From: Lawsonibacter asaccharolyticus
Lineage (GTDB): Bacteria; Bacillota; Clostridia; Oscillospirales; Oscillospiraceae
DNA length: 64,000 nucleotides
NCBI GenBank assembly: GCA_003112755.1
Contig: BFBT01000001.1
Coordinates: 806,001-870,000, forward strand
Reading direction: 5' to 3'
In this document: piece after piece, positions 26,269 through 35,712 of the stretch
Layout of the letters: every line of letters starts with the position of its first letter
Numbering within the stretch: position 1 is the first letter of the stretch
The notes under the pieces: model-generated
What the model saw: the letters and a program-made list of their open reading frames with translations, nothing else
The model's database searches: none
What the model was told of the DNA's origin: nothing
Program-made: the position numbers and the translations under genes

Positions 26269-27288
26269 TTATCTTCCGTATCCGTCCGGATTCATGGACT
26301 GCCACTTCCAGGAGGAGGCGCACATCTCCTCGATGCCGTAGCGCGCCTTCCACCCCATCTCCCGCTCTGCCCGCTCCGGGTCCGCATAGCACTCCGCAAT
26401 GTCGCCCGGCCTCCGGGGATCCACTACATAGGGCAGGGTCTTTCCGCAGGCTTTCTCATAAGCGCGCAGGACCTCCAGCACGGAGTAACCCTTCCCGGTC
26501 CCCAGATTGCAGACGAACAGGCCGCACCTCTCCTCCAGCTTCTTCAGCGCGGAGACATGGCCCCGGGCCAAGTCCACCACATGGATATAGTCCCGCACCC
26601 CGGTGCCGTCCGGCGTGGGATAGTCGCCGCCGAACACATGGAGCTTCTCCAGCTTCCCTACTGCCACCTGGGCGATATAGGGGACCAGATTGTTGGGGAT
26701 GCCGTTGGGGTCCTCCCCGATCAGCCCGCTCTCGTGGGCCCCGATGGGATTGAAATACCGCAGCAGGGCCACGTTCAGGCTGCTGTCCGCCGCACACAGG
26801 TCGGTGAGGATCTGCTCGATGAAAAGCTTGGTCGTCCCATAGGGGTTGGTGGTCCCCCCCACCGGGAAGTCCTCCCGGAAGGGTACCCGGCCGGGATTCC
26901 CATAGACGGTAGCAGAGGAGGAGAACACAAAATCCTTCACGCCGTGCTTCCGCATCATATTGAGCAGGACCAGGGTGTTGACCAGATTGTTGGTGTAGTA
27001 CTCCAGGGGCTTCTCTACACTCTCCCCCACCGCTTTCAGGCCCGCGAAATGGATGACTGCCCGGATATCCGGGTGGCTCTGGAACAGCGCTTCCACCTGC
27101 TCTGGGTCGCACAGCTCCGCCTCAACGAAGGGGACTTGCCTTCCCACGATCTGCTCCACCCGCCGGATCGCTTCCCGGCTGGAATTCACCAGATTGTCCG
27201 CCACCACGATGTCATATCCCGCCTGGATCAGCTCCACACAGGTGTGGCTGCCGATATATCCGGCGCCACCGCTCACCAAAATGGACAT
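26269..27288 (-). CDS. galE: UDP-glucose 4-epimerase
   Basis: A 339-aa short-chain dehydrogenase-type epimerase. [15 protein letters not shown] is the NAD-binding glycine motif at the N-terminus, SSSATVYG holds the catalytic Ser/Thr, and YGTTKLF the Tyr-x-x-x-Lys pair. GalE interconverts UDP-glucose and UDP-galactose. ATG 27288 follows AAGGAGCGATCT. It is first in a two-gene operon with the nucleotidyltransferase and has its own promoter. Confidence 0.95.
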   Translation of the reverse strand: MSILVSGGAGYIGSHTCVELIQAGYDIVVADNLVNSSREAIRRVEQIVGRQVPFVEAELCDPEQVEALFQSHPDIRAVIHFAGLKAVGESVEKPLEYYTNNLVNTLVLLNMMRKHGVKDFVFSSSATVYGNPGRVPFREDFPVGGTTNPYGTTKLFIEQILTDLCAADSSLNVALLRYFNPIGAHESGLIGEDPNGIPNNLVPYIAQVAVGKLEKLHVFGGDYPTPDGTGVRDYIHVVDLARGHVSALKKLEERCGLFVCNLGTGKGYSVLEVLRAYEKACGKTLPYVVDPRRPGDIAECYADPERAEREMGWKARYGIEEMCASSWKWQSMNPDGYGR

Positions 27289-27355
27289 AGATCGCTCCTT
27301 TTCTGTCATGATCCGCTCTCCCTTGGAAAGCTTCTCTGATCAATGTTACGGCCCC

Positions 27356-27384
27356 ATTATAATCTCTAAACATAAATCACGCAA
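27356..27384 (-). promoter_or_regulatory. Probable sigma-A promoter of galE
   Basis: Minus strand TTGCGT-17-TATAAT, about 68 bases before galE. Confidence 0.6.
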
Positions 27385-27420
27385 CCGATTCCGTCTCTTT
27401 CTCGTCTCTCAAAAATAAAA

Positions 27421-27692
27421 ATGTCTACCAAAAGTCTACCAAAAAAGGGCGGCGGTGGCCTGGAGTTTCAGGGCCTTGCCGTTCCTTCTGTTTTTGCGTG
27501 TCTACCAAATGTCTACCAGGGAAACTTTTTAGGCGTGATCTCAGGGATTTTTCCCCTGATCTTCCCCTTTTTATAACCAATTCCTTCTATGTCAGAAGTG
27601 TTGTACAGGCATAGTGGGCTGAAATGTTCCGGAAAAGGCCCGGTTTGTCAGAAAACAGCGACTTTTGTCAATATAAAAAGGAGGAATATCCA
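27421..27692 (+). repeat. 272-bp leader repeat, copy 1, with phased TCTACCA motifs
   Basis: This block directly precedes the first SLH gene and is repeated at 41971-42242 with the same length and only about a dozen base changes. It contains TCTACCA four times as two pairs (27424, 27435 and 27501, 27512), each pair spaced 11 bases start to start, about one helical turn. It ends in AAAAAGGAGGAATATCC, the ribosome site of the SLH gene. No canonical promoter was identified with confidence. The phased repeats look like regulator sites. Confidence 0.85.
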
Positions 27693-30600
27693 ATGAGAAA
27701 CCTGAAGCGTGCTCTCAGCCTGGCTCTGGCTTCCGTTATGCTCCTGGGCATGATGGTCGTGGGCTCCAGCGCTAAGGGTATCGACGATTTCACCGACAAG
27801 GCCGAGATCGTCAATCAGGATGCCGTGGCGGTCACCTCTGCCATCGGCATGTTCGAAGGCTACGAGGACGGGTCCTTCGGCCCCGAGAACGTAGTCACCC
27901 GCGCCGAGATGGCGGTCATCATCTGCACCATGCTGTATGGCGCCGGTGTGAACGTCAACCAGTTCGCGGAGACCAATGTGTTCACCGACGTCCCCGCCTG
28001 GGCGCAGGGCTATGTGAACCTGTGCTCCAGCCTGGGCATCGTGGCCGGCGTGGGCGACGGCAAGTTCGACCCCAACGCCACTGTGACCACCGCGCAGGCC
28101 GTGCTGATGCTGTGCCGCGCCCTGGGCTACTTCCAGAGCGCCGCTGACTTCGGCAGTGACTGGATGCTGGCCGCCACCGCCAAGGGCACCGCTCTGGGCC
28201 TGTACGGCGACCTGAAGCTCACTGCCAACGCCGGGCTGACCCGCGACAACGTGGCTGAGCTGGTGTTCAATGCCCTGACCAAGGCCGTGCCTGTCCAGTA
28301 CAACGAGCTGCTGGGTGTGTACTACAACGAGAACCAGGGCATCATCTACTCCCTGGAGTTCAACTACCTGCAGACCCTGGGCTACAAGAACTTCGACCTG
28401 GTGTACCGCACCGACACCGAGACCATCTACGGCCGTCCCGCCACCACCTGGGGCACCGGCTCTTACAACGCCCGCACCGATGCCGGCACCACTCAGAAGG
28501 ACGAGTATCTGACTGAGAACGGCGGCCTGATCGCCGACAAGGTCCGGATGCTGGACAAGGACGAGATCATCACCGTCCCCAACACCCCCGACTACATCTA
28601 CACCAACGGCACTGATGAGTCTGACGTGTATGCTGATCTGGGTGCTGCCGTGTGCAATGACGCCCGCGGCCAGCAGGCTGACGAGGAGTACACCTGGACT
28701 GCCTTCATCAACGGTGAGGAGCAGGATGATGAGATCATCCCCGGGAAGAATGTTGATGAGAAGTGGGAGTACACCGACAAGGGCGCTGTCGTGGAGATTT
28801 ACATCGACGACTACACCCTGGACGTGACCGTGGTGGAGATCAACTACTACCTGGGCGAGGTCTCCAACGTGAAGACCGATGATGACGACGCTGACTACAT
28901 CACCGTCCGCGCTCTGTCTGAGGAACCCAGCCTGGACGACAACACCTTCTACACCACCGATTTTGCTGAGGACGACTATGTGGTCTTCACCGTGGACTTC
29001 AACGAGGACGAGGACTTCTACATCTGCGAGCTGATGGCCCCCGAGACCGTCACCGGCCAGGTCACCCGCGTCCAGAATGAGGACAACAGCGAGAATACCT
29101 ATGTGCGTCTCAGCGGTGATGACGGCAAGTACTACTACACCGCTCTGGATACCCACATGGTCTATGATGTGAGCGATCCTTCCTGGGGCGACAAGCACCC
29201 CGAGCTGAACGTGGAGTACGTTCTGTATCTGACCCCCGAAGGCTATGTTCTGGGCTTTGAGCCCGCTGAGGAGTCCATCGATCAGTACCTGTATGTGGAC
29301 GACTCCGACGAGGAGCTGAAAGACTGGGTGGCCCGCGTGTACCTGCCCGACGGCACCACCGCCAAGGTGGACGTGAAGAGCAAGGTCCGCGACCTGCCTG
29401 AGCTTGAGGACGGCGACTTCTGGCCCACCAACTTCAACTCCAATGGCTTCGATGCCGATGACGAGATCCAGTGGGTCAAAAAGGACGAGAAGACCGTCAG
29501 CGGCATTGACAACCTGATCTGGAAATACTCTGTGAGCAATTCTGACGTGTACACCCTGACCTATGCCGAGGATCAGTACTACTATGACGGCGCTGAGATT
29601 CACAACGGCAAGGCCTACATCGACGCCGGCGACGAGGACTTCAAGCTCATCGTGGACCGCAAGACCATCTTCGTGGATGTGAACGGCGAAGTGGCCTATA
29701 CCGGCTATGACGAGGTCCCCAATGTGGAGAACGCCGAGATCGCCTATGTCCTGGACGGCGACAACAACGAGAAGGCGGATGGCAAGATCGCCGAGGTCGT
29801 CTTCATCCTGGACGGCGAGATCTATGACGACAACGCCACCTATTTCGTCCTGGCCGACACAGACCGCGAGTCCGGCGACTATGACGATGACGACTACTAC
29901 TGGGAGTATGAGAACGCCTATGTGGACGGCCAGAAGCAGAGCGTGTTCGTGACCTATGACGCCGTGAACGATCTGTACGGCAGCCCCAGAACTGTCCTGA
30001 AGGAAGGCGTGCTCTATAAGGCCACCCAGACCATCGAGGACGGCCAGTACATCTCCAAGCTGGAGGAGGCCGCCGCTAAGGTGAGCGGCGAGCCCACTGC
30101 CGTCGGCGACAATGCCTTCTGGATCGACGATGCCAACGATAAGGAGCACAAGTTCGACACCGACGAGGAGACCATCTATGTCACCGTCCGCAAGCTGGTG
30201 GACGTGAAGGGCAATGTGGAGTGGAAGATCGACGATGGTGACATCGACGATCTGAAGGACCTGAAGTCCGACAAGAACACCACCTACTCCGCCAAGGATG
30301 CCTGGGTTATGAAGACCGTTGATGACGAGACTGCCCGTCTGGTGTACATCTTCTGGACTGAGACCGAGAAGGGCGACACCCGCGATATCACCTTCACCGG
30401 TTCTGACTTCACTGTGAAGTCCGAGTCCGCCACCACTTCTGTGGACGGCAAGGTGGCCACTGTCAACGACAAGGGCATGGATGCCAAGTTCTCTATCAGT
30501 GCTGCTGACGGTTATGACCTGGTCTCCGTGAAGCTGGAAGACGGCACCGTGCTTACAGCCAAAGACGGCGTCTACACCATCAAGAACGTCACCAAGGACA

Positions 30601-31607
30601 TGAAGGTCGAGGTGACCACCAAGGCCATCGTGAAGGCTGACGGCACTGTGACTCTAAACGGTGACGGCACCATCACTGTGACCTACGAGGGCGAGATGCC
30701 CGCTCTGGAGGCGGCCATTGCGGCCATCGAGAAGAAGCTGGCTGACGAGGGTTACAAGAACGTGACCATCAGCAAGGCCGGCTCCACCTATACCTTCAGC
30801 GGCCAGGATAAGCTGGGCTATGACAGCAAGTTCACCTGGGATGTCGACACTGATCTGGTCGAGGTCATCACCTACACCCTGAACGGAAAAGAGACGACCG
30901 CTCCCGCAGGCGAGACGATCACGTACACTTCTAACTGGATCGTGGTGAACGGCGAGGGTGTTCAGACTGATGTCATCCCTGAGGCTGGCGATGTGATCCT
31001 GACCAACCAGATCAAGATCACCGAGGACACTGAGGTGACCTTCATTGCCTCTGGCGAGAAGTACACTGTGAAGGGCACCGACGACGGTTCCACCTACGCT
31101 AAGGTCGACGCAAATTATGTTAAGTATGGTGACGAGACTATAGCTCTGACCGCTGACACTGTCGTGACTGACGGCTATGTGTCTGTAACAATCGATGATG
31201 CTGAAGCTGTTTACAAGACGACTGGTGATGCCGATGTTGACAGCCTGAAGGGTACCGGCACCGGCTACGTAATCAACGATGTGTATGCCGCTGGTGATAC
31301 CTGGACTGTGGACGTCAGCAAGGGCGACGTGGTTATCAAGAGCGGCTATGTTAAGGTCACCTATGCTGAGGGCAGCAACGTGACTGGTCCTGCCTATGTG
31401 GAAGATGATGCAACTGAGGTTGAAATCTCTTACACTGTTTCTGGCCTGCAGGCTGGTGATCCTGTGACTGTCAACTTTGGTGGAACTAACGTCACCAGTA
31501 GCCAGCAGGACTCCTTTACCGCTGTTGCGACTGAGATGACCCGCAACTTCGACCTGCAGATTGATGCTGCCGGTACCGATGTTGTGGACATTACCGCAAC
31601 CATTTGA
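27693..31607 (+). CDS. Giant SLH-domain surface protein
   Basis: A 1304-aa exported protein: signal peptide (about 1-27, MRNLKRALSLALASVMLLGM), then three SLH repeats (to about residue 205; examples AIGMFEGYEDGSFGPENVVT and VAGVGDGKFDPNATVTTAQA). The rest is very acidic and rich in Tyr, Asp and beta-prone segments, with an InlB/Listeria-like beta repeat near residues 925-980 (YDLVSVKLEDGTVLT, YTIKNVTKDMKVEVTT). SLH domains bind pyruvylated secondary wall polymer; the C-terminus would face outward as S-layer or adhesin. The first ~235 residues are nearly the same as in the product of 42243-46250, after which the two diverge. Confidence 0.93.
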   Translation: MRNLKRALSLALASVMLLGMMVVGSSAKGIDDFTDKAEIVNQDAVAVTSAIGMFEGYEDGSFGPENVVTRAEMAVIICTMLYGAGVNVNQFAETNVFTDVPAWAQGYVNLCSSLGIVAGVGDGKFDPNATVTTAQAVLMLCRALGYFQSAADFGSDWMLAATAKGTALGLYGDLKLTANAGLTRDNVAELVFNALTKAVPVQYNELLGVYYNENQGIIYSLEFNYLQTLGYKNFDLVYRTDTETIYGRPATTWGTGSYNARTDAGTTQKDEYLTENGGLIADKVRMLDKDEIITVPNTPDYIYTNGTDESDVYADLGAAVCNDARGQQADEEYTWTAFINGEEQDDEIIPGKNVDEKWEYTDKGAVVEIYIDDYTLDVTVVEINYYLGEVSNVKTDDDDADYITVRALSEEPSLDDNTFYTTDFAEDDYVVFTVDFNEDEDFYICELMAPETVTGQVTRVQNEDNSENTYVRLSGDDGKYYYTALDTHMVYDVSDPSWGDKHPELNVEYVLYLTPEGYVLGFEPAEESIDQYLYVDDSDEELKDWVARVYLPDGTTAKVDVKSKVRDLPELEDGDFWPTNFNSNGFDADDEIQWVKKDEKTVSGIDNLIWKYSVSNSDVYTLTYAEDQYYYDGAEIHNGKAYIDAGDEDFKLIVDRKTIFVDVNGEVAYTGYDEVPNVENAEIAYVLDGDNNEKADGKIAEVVFILDGEIYDDNATYFVLADTDRESGDYDDDDYYWEYENAYVDGQKQSVFVTYDAVNDLYGSPRTVLKEGVLYKATQTIEDGQYISKLEEAAAKVSGEPTAVGDNAFWIDDANDKEHKFDTDEETIYVTVRKLVDVKGNVEWKIDDGDIDDLKDLKSDKNTTYSAKDAWVMKTVDDETARLVYIFWTETEKGDTRDITFTGSDFTVKSESATTSVDGKVATVNDKGMDAKFSISAADGYDLVSVKLEDGTVLTAKDGVYTIKNVTKDMKVEVTTKAIVKADGTVTLNGDGTITVTYEGEMPALEAAIAAIEKKLADEGYKNVTISKAGSTYTFSGQDKLGYDSKFTWDVDTDLVEVITYTLNGKETTAPAGETITYTSNWIVVNGEGVQTDVIPEAGDVILTNQIKITEDTEVTFIASGEKYTVKGTDDGSTYAKVDANYVKYGDETIALTADTVVTDGYVSVTIDDAEAVYKTTGDADVDSLKGTGTGYVINDVYAAGDTWTVDVSKGDVVIKSGYVKVTYAEGSNVTGPAYVEDDATEVEISYTVSGLQAGDPVTVNFGGTNVTSSQQDSFTAVATEMTRNFDLQIDAAGTDVVDITATI

Positions 31608-31648
31608 TGGATAGGCGTATTTCTTGAAAATCACCCCATCTATTTGAA

Positions 31649-31680
31649 GAGCACCCCCGGGCCGAAGCCCGGGGGTGCTC
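31649..31680. terminator. Bidirectional terminator between convergent genes
   Basis: A perfect 13-bp stem GAGCACCCCCGGG / CCCGGGGGTGCTC lies between the SLH gene (+) and the convergent gene at 31691-32110 (-), with T-rich sequence on the plus side. Confidence 0.85.
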
Positions 31681-31690
31681 TTATTACGGC

Positions 31691-32110
31691 TCAGGCATCC
31701 GCGTCCAGCAGGGCCAGCAGGGTGTAGCGCTCCCCGGCGGCGTTTGCGGCAAGCACCGGGTCGTCATTGGCCAGTTCCCAGCTCACGGTGCTGCCCTCCC
31801 ATACAGCCCGGGATTTGGTGTCCACGTTCCCGTACCGCAGATAGATGTAGGATTCCCCCTGGATCGCACACAAAAAGGTCACGATCCCGCCCATGATCAG
31901 CACCGCCGCCGGCCTGTGGGGAAAGGTGAAGCTGCGGCCGCCGCTCCCCGTCCCCGTATAGGTGAGCATGTAGAGCTGGCAGTTGCGCGCTCTCAGCTCG
32001 TGGAGGGCCCTGTCGATCCTGGCGTTGTCCGCATTGAACTCGGTGCGCAATACCTGGTCCCGGCCCTCCCATTGATTCAGCTCATAATACTGTGTCTGTC
32101 CGCTTGCCAT
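31691..32110 (-). CDS. Phage tail-like variable protein, copy 1
   Basis: This 139-aa protein begins MASGQTQYYELNQWEGRDQV, then EFNADNARIDRALHEL, a start seen in tail-fibre or collar-like proteins where a short N-terminal segment anchors a variable C-terminal domain. The C-terminal ~100 residues are a beta-rich domain (GRSFTFPHRPAAVLIMGGIV). The product of 46308-46895 shares only the first ~38 residues. It faces the SLH gene and has an unusual 5' leader hairpin (32118-32170). The function is unknown; a displayed ligand or a remnant of a tail module are both possible. Confidence 0.75.
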   Translation of the reverse strand: MASGQTQYYELNQWEGRDQVLRTEFNADNARIDRALHELRARNCQLYMLTYTGTGSGGRSFTFPHRPAAVLIMGGIVTFLCAIQGESYIYLRYGNVDTKSRAVWEGSTVSWELANDDPVLAANAAGERYTLLALLDADA

Positions 32111-32117
32111 AAAAACT

Positions 32118-32170
32118 CCCTCCTGTTCTGACTGGGCCCGTCATATCCGGGCCCGTTCAAAACCGGAGGG
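32118..32170 (-). promoter_or_regulatory. 5' leader hairpin that masks the ribosome site, copy 1
   Basis: On the minus strand CCCTCC-G-GTT-T-TGA pairs with TCA-G-AAC-A-GGAGGG, enclosing an inner stem GGGCCCG/CGGGCCC. GGAGGG is the ribosome site of the gene starting at 32110, so it is buried in the stem. The copy at 46903-46955 has the same length and keeps the pairing through wobble changes (inner GGGTCCGG/CCGGGCCC, GTT/GAC). This is probably a translational control element. Confidence 0.65.
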
Positions 32171-32365
32171 AAACGCTGTTTTGTGAGATGTTTTGATACA
32201 AATTATGGAAGCTTGGCAGAACTATGCCCAGCTTACCTCCGCGGATACAGCACACCTTGGGCACTTTGCGGGTCATGCGCTGGGCGTCCCACCGCCGCCC
32301 CATCCACACCCCTGCTGAGATGGCGGGACGCCCTCTCAAAACGCATGGTCAAAAGCAATAGATGC

Positions 32366-32384
32366 TATGTGATATTGGTATTTG
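32366..32384 (+). promoter_or_regulatory. Operator-like motif ahead of the cupin gene
   Basis: TATGTGATATTGGTATTTG here and TATGTGATACCGGTATTGG at 35802-35820 agree at 16 of 19 positions. Both stand about 90-120 bases before the first genes of the two TRAP units, suggesting control by one regulator such as the LysR protein encoded between them. Confidence 0.5.
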
Positions 32385-32486
32385 TCTTTTGTGCAGGTTT
32401 CTCGGATAATACAAGTACAAGACAGGCCGTTGGGAGGTGACACTGCCGCTGGACCCTCCCAGGGGAAAACGACGGGAGGTAACGGC

Positions 32487-32852
32487 ATGAAAGTAATCGA
32501 TCCATTTTTAGATGGAGAAGGAGTCTGGCAGGGGGACAGTCCCGGCACGATGCGCAAGCGATTCCAGTGCTTTGGCATCAAAAACTCGGTGGACTTCTGT
32601 TCCAATGTCACAGTGTACGCACCTGGAGAGGGGAGCGTGTTCCACAACCACCCCTCCTCTGAGGAGCTGAGCTATGTCATCAGCGGCTCCGGTGTGATCC
32701 AGGACATGGAGCAGAATGTGAAGGCCCATATCGATCAGGGAAAACTGATCCTGATAGACCGGGGTGAGATCCACCGGATCTTCAATGACGGAAGGGCGCC
32801 GCTGATCGTCCTTCTGGTCTGTACGGCGCACACCCCCATGCCGGAGGGCTGA
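32487..32852 (+). CDS. Cupin-domain protein
   Basis: This 121-aa single cupin barrel has the two metal motifs in the usual order: GEGSVFHNHPSSEELSYVIS (His, His and Glu) and GEIHRIFNDG. Such small cupins are isomerases, epimerases or binding proteins in sugar-acid pathways. It heads the first TRAP transcript, 30 bases before dctQ, so it probably acts on or senses the imported compound. ATG 32487 follows GGGAGGTAACGGC. Confidence 0.88.
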   Translation: MKVIDPFLDGEGVWQGDSPGTMRKRFQCFGIKNSVDFCSNVTVYAPGEGSVFHNHPSSEELSYVISGSGVIQDMEQNVKAHIDQGKLILIDRGEIHRIFNDGRAPLIVLLVCTAHTPMPEG

Positions 32853-32882
32853 CCTGCACACAAGGAAATGAGGAGGTATAAA

Positions 32883-33371
32883 ATGAAACTGCTGAAAAAA
32901 ATCGACAAGAATCTGGAACGCTGGGTCATGTTTCTCCTGCTGGCGGGTATGACGCTGGTGCTGGGTATCCAGATATTCTGCCGCTTCGTGCTCAACAACT
33001 CGCTGACCTGGTCGGAGGAGCTGGCCCGCTTCATGTTTATCTGGAGCACCTTCCTCAGCATAGGGTTCTGTCTGAAGGAAGGGATCTCCCTGAAGATCGA
33101 CACTCTGATCTCCCTCTTCCCCAAAAAGGTACAGGCGGTCATCCTGCTGTTGGGAGACGTTGTGATGACAGTCTTTTTCCTCTATCTGCTCCCCAGTGCC
33201 TGGGAGTTCGCCTACGCTTCAGTGGAAAACGGCCAGACCAGCGCCGCCTGCGGGATACCTATGTATTTTGTCCAGGGCTCCCTGATGGTGGGCTTTGCGC
33301 TGGCCGCATTCCGGGCGGCTCAGGGGGTATGGAGCAACCTGCGCACCCTGCTTCAGAAAGGAGATGAGTGA
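32883..33371 (+). CDS. TRAP transporter small permease (DctQ-like)
   Basis: A 162-aa membrane protein with four hydrophobic segments and the DctQ signature LTWSEELARFMFIWSTFL. In TRAP carriers it pairs with the large subunit DctM and a binding protein. ATG 32883 is preceded by AGGAGGTATAAA. The dctM gene follows with a start just past the stop. It contrasts with the IT-type permeases at 12-17 kb, which lack a DctQ. Confidence 0.93.
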   Translation: MKLLKKIDKNLERWVMFLLLAGMTLVLGIQIFCRFVLNNSLTWSEELARFMFIWSTFLSIGFCLKEGISLKIDTLISLFPKKVQAVILLLGDVVMTVFFLYLLPSAWEFAYASVENGQTSAACGIPMYFVQGSLMVGFALAAFRAAQGVWSNLRTLLQKGDE

Positions 33372-33373
33372 GT

Positions 33374-34666
33374 ATGTCAGCCGTGGTCCTTTTTGTCCTG
33401 TTTTTTGTCATCCTGCTCTTCGGCCTGCCCATCTCGGTCACCATGGGCATCAGCTCCATCCTGCCCTGGGTCGTGGACAACACCTTCGCGGCCAATCTGG
33501 TCATGGTCCTGCGGCAGATGATGAGCGGCGTCAACAGCCTGACTCTGCTGGCCATCCCCATGTTTATGCTGTCCGGCACCATTATGGCCCGGGGCGGCAT
33601 CTCCAAAAAGCTCTTTGACGTCTTTACTTATTTCGTGGGCAATGTGATCGGCGGCGTGCCCTGTGCCGTCATCATCACCTGCCTGTTCTACGGGGCTATC
33701 TCCGGCTCCGCCCCTGCCACAGTGGCGGCTGTGGGCGCCATGACTATCCCGGTCATGGTCAACCTGGGCTATTCCAAAGAGTTTTCCACCGCTGTGGTCA
33801 CGGTGGCCGGCGGCCTGGGCTGCATCATCCCCCCCAGCATCCCCTTTGTGCTGTACAGCACCTCGGCGGGCACCTCCGTGGGCGATATGTTCATTGCCGG
33901 CATCGTGCCGGGCCTGCTGCTGGGCGGCCTGCTGATGATCTATGCGGTCTACTACTCCGCCCGCAGAGGGGAGGACCGGGTGCGCATCAAGGCGGTGATG
34001 GGGGAGCTGAGGGGACAGGGATTCCTCCGGCTGTTCCTGGACAGCTTCTGGGCGCTGCTCACCCCGGTCATCATCCTGGGGAGCATCTACGGCGGCATCG
34101 CCACTCCCACTGAGGCGGCGGTGATCTCGGTCTACTATGCCCTGTTCGTCAGCGTGTTCATTTATAAGACCATCAAGGTCTCGGAGATCCCCGCTGTTTT
34201 TATGGAGTCTCTGAAGACGATCGCCCCCATCCTCTTCGTGCTCTCCGCCGCCGTCTCCTTCGGACGCGTGCTGGCCCTGATGAACGTGCCGCAGATGGTG
34301 GGTGCTTGGATCACATCCTCCTTCTCCAGCAAGTGGACGATCCTGCTGGTGGTCAACATCTTCCTGCTCTTCGTGGGCATGGTGATGGACGCCGCCCCGG
34401 CCATCCTGATCCTCACGCCTATCCTGGCGCCGGTCATGACCGCCATCGGGGTGGATCTGGTCCACTTCGGCATCATGATGGTGGTGAACCTGGCAGTTGG
34501 CTTTGTCACCCCTCCCGTTGGGATCAATCTGTTTGTCGCCAGCTCCATGACCAAGATCCCGGTAATCCGGATCGCAAAGGTCTCGCTGCCCTTTACCATA
34601 CTGTTTGCCATCGGCCTAGTTCTGATCGTGATCTTCCCACAGATCTCGCTGTGCCTGATCCGCTGA
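33374..34666 (+). CDS. TRAP transporter large permease (DctM-like)
   Basis: A 430-aa polytopic protein with the DctM family course: PMFMLSGTIMARGGISKKLFD, YGAISGSAPATVAAVG, GGLGCIIPPSIPFVLY and NLAVGFVTPPVGINLFVAS. Imports a carboxylate or sugar acid with sodium together with DctQ and the DctP encoded at 35908. ATG 33374 is chosen; GTG 33368 is an alternative with a tighter ribosome site. A strong terminator follows. Confidence 0.93.
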   Translation: MSAVVLFVLFFVILLFGLPISVTMGISSILPWVVDNTFAANLVMVLRQMMSGVNSLTLLAIPMFMLSGTIMARGGISKKLFDVFTYFVGNVIGGVPCAVIITCLFYGAISGSAPATVAAVGAMTIPVMVNLGYSKEFSTAVVTVAGGLGCIIPPSIPFVLYSTSAGTSVGDMFIAGIVPGLLLGGLLMIYAVYYSARRGEDRVRIKAVMGELRGQGFLRLFLDSFWALLTPVIILGSIYGGIATPTEAAVISVYYALFVSVFIYKTIKVSEIPAVFMESLKTIAPILFVLSAAVSFGRVLALMNVPQMVGAWITSSFSSKWTILLVVNIFLLFVGMVMDAAPAILILTPILAPVMTAIGVDLVHFGIMMVVNLAVGFVTPPVGINLFVASSMTKIPVIRIAKVSLPFTILFAIGLVLIVIFPQISLCLIR

Positions 34667-34686
34667 CTTCTGTTTCCTCTTCTCTT

Positions 34687-34729
34687 GCAGAAAGACGCTG
34701 CCCACTCTCCCCGGGCAGCGTCTTTCTGC
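34687..34729. terminator. Terminator between convergent dctM and lysR-type gene
   Basis: A perfect 17-bp stem (GCAGAAAGACGCTGCCC / GGGCAGCGTCTTTCTGC) followed by TTTTC on the plus strand; suited to stop both converging transcripts. Confidence 0.85.
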
Positions 34730-34775
34730 TTTTCTATATATGCGGGACATCGCGCCCCTGTGCTGTGGGAACGGT

Positions 34776-35666
34776 TCAGGAGGGAAGCTCGCCCACCCGG
34801 CCCATAATGTAGTCCCGAAAATTTTTGACCACTGGCCGCAGGGTCTCCCCCTTGGGCCAGCACATGAACATGGGGCGGTGGAGCTCCGAATTCTCCAGCG
34901 TCAGGGGGACCACATCGTAGATGCTCAGCTCTGTCATTCTGGGCATGAGGGCCACGCCCAGACCAGAGGCTACAGCACTGGCCATCACCTTTTCTGTGTC
35001 CACCTCCTGGATAATGTTGGGGGTGAGCTGAAACCGGCGGAAGACGTCGTCTATCCAGTACCGGGTCCCGCAGTTATAGGTATAGGAGACCATGGGCTCC
35101 CGAATCAGATCCTGGAGCTTCACGCTCCCGCGCAGAGCCAGGGGATGGCGGCTGGAGACCACGGCGACGATCTCCTCGTCAAAAATGTGAAAATATTCCA
35201 GTTGGTCGCTGTCCATTTGGGCGCCGAACCCCAGGTCGAGAGTCCGGTTGGCAAAGGCGTCAATGATCTTTGCCGCCTGCTTTTCACTGAACTCAAACTG
35301 GATGGCCCGGTTGTCCTCATTTTCGTAAAAGCCCTTGATCATATTGGGGATAAAGCGGTTGCTCACGGTGTAAGCCAGGGCAATGCGGATCTTGCCCATG
35401 TTGGGGTTGAGCATGTTTTTCAGCTCCTGGTTGGCCAGCTCCAGCTCCGCGGTGATCCGGTCCACATGGATCAGGAACTGCTTTCCGTATTCTGTGATAT
35501 CAATATTCCGCCCCACCTTGAAGAAGAGAGGGACGCCCAGCTCACGCTCCAGATCCCCGATGGAATGGCTCAGGCTGGATTGGGCGACCAGGAGCTGTTC
35601 TGCGGCTTTGGTATAGTTTTTCAGCCTGCTGATGGCCTGAAAGTAATACAGCTGCTGAAGATTCAT
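34776..35666 (-). CDS. LysR-family regulator of the TRAP cluster
   Basis: A 296-aa LysR protein: N-terminal winged helix (MNLQQLYYFQAISRLKNYTK, LLVAQSSLSHSIGDLEREL) and a C-terminal co-inducer domain of the periplasmic-binding fold. It is divergent from dctP and sits between the two TRAP transcripts, so it is the obvious regulator of both. Its own promoter is at 35713-35742. The co-inducer is unknown. Confidence 0.92.
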   Translation of the reverse strand: MNLQQLYYFQAISRLKNYTKAAEQLLVAQSSLSHSIGDLERELGVPLFFKVGRNIDITEYGKQFLIHVDRITAELELANQELKNMLNPNMGKIRIALAYTVSNRFIPNMIKGFYENEDNRAIQFEFSEKQAAKIIDAFANRTLDLGFGAQMDSDQLEYFHIFDEEIVAVVSSRHPLALRGSVKLQDLIREPMVSYTYNCGTRYWIDDVFRRFQLTPNIIQEVDTEKVMASAVASGLGVALMPRMTELSIYDVVPLTLENSELHRPMFMCWPKGETLRPVVKNFRDYIMGRVGELPS

Positions 35667-35712
35667 GTCAGCGGTCCCTCCCCGGAATTTGGGTCAAATT
35701 TTGTCTAAAATT

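Larger units (their letters stand above)
32111..32486. other. Intergenic region upstream of the TRAP cluster
   Basis: About 375 bases without a convincing gene. The left part is the leader of the minus-strand gene and is repeated at 46896-47000. At 32281-32333 GGGCGTCCCACC and GGCGGGACGCCC form a stem of 11 out of 12 pairs. The right part carries the operator-like motif at 32366-32384 ahead of the cupin gene. Confidence 0.6.

Noticed and set aside
27421..27520. TCTACCA repeats read as a CRISPR or iteron array
   Set aside because: Only four 7-base units with non-uniform spacing, so no CRISPR; no replication gene is near, so an origin is unlikely.
27648..30149. Very long minus-strand open frame (about 830 codons) antisense to the first SLH gene
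   Set aside because: A mirror of codon bias in a GC-rich gene; the product is an implausible Val/His/Gly/Asp mix, with no ribosome site or family.
33377..34465. Minus-strand frame opposite dctM
   Set aside because: Shadow of a clear DctM gene.
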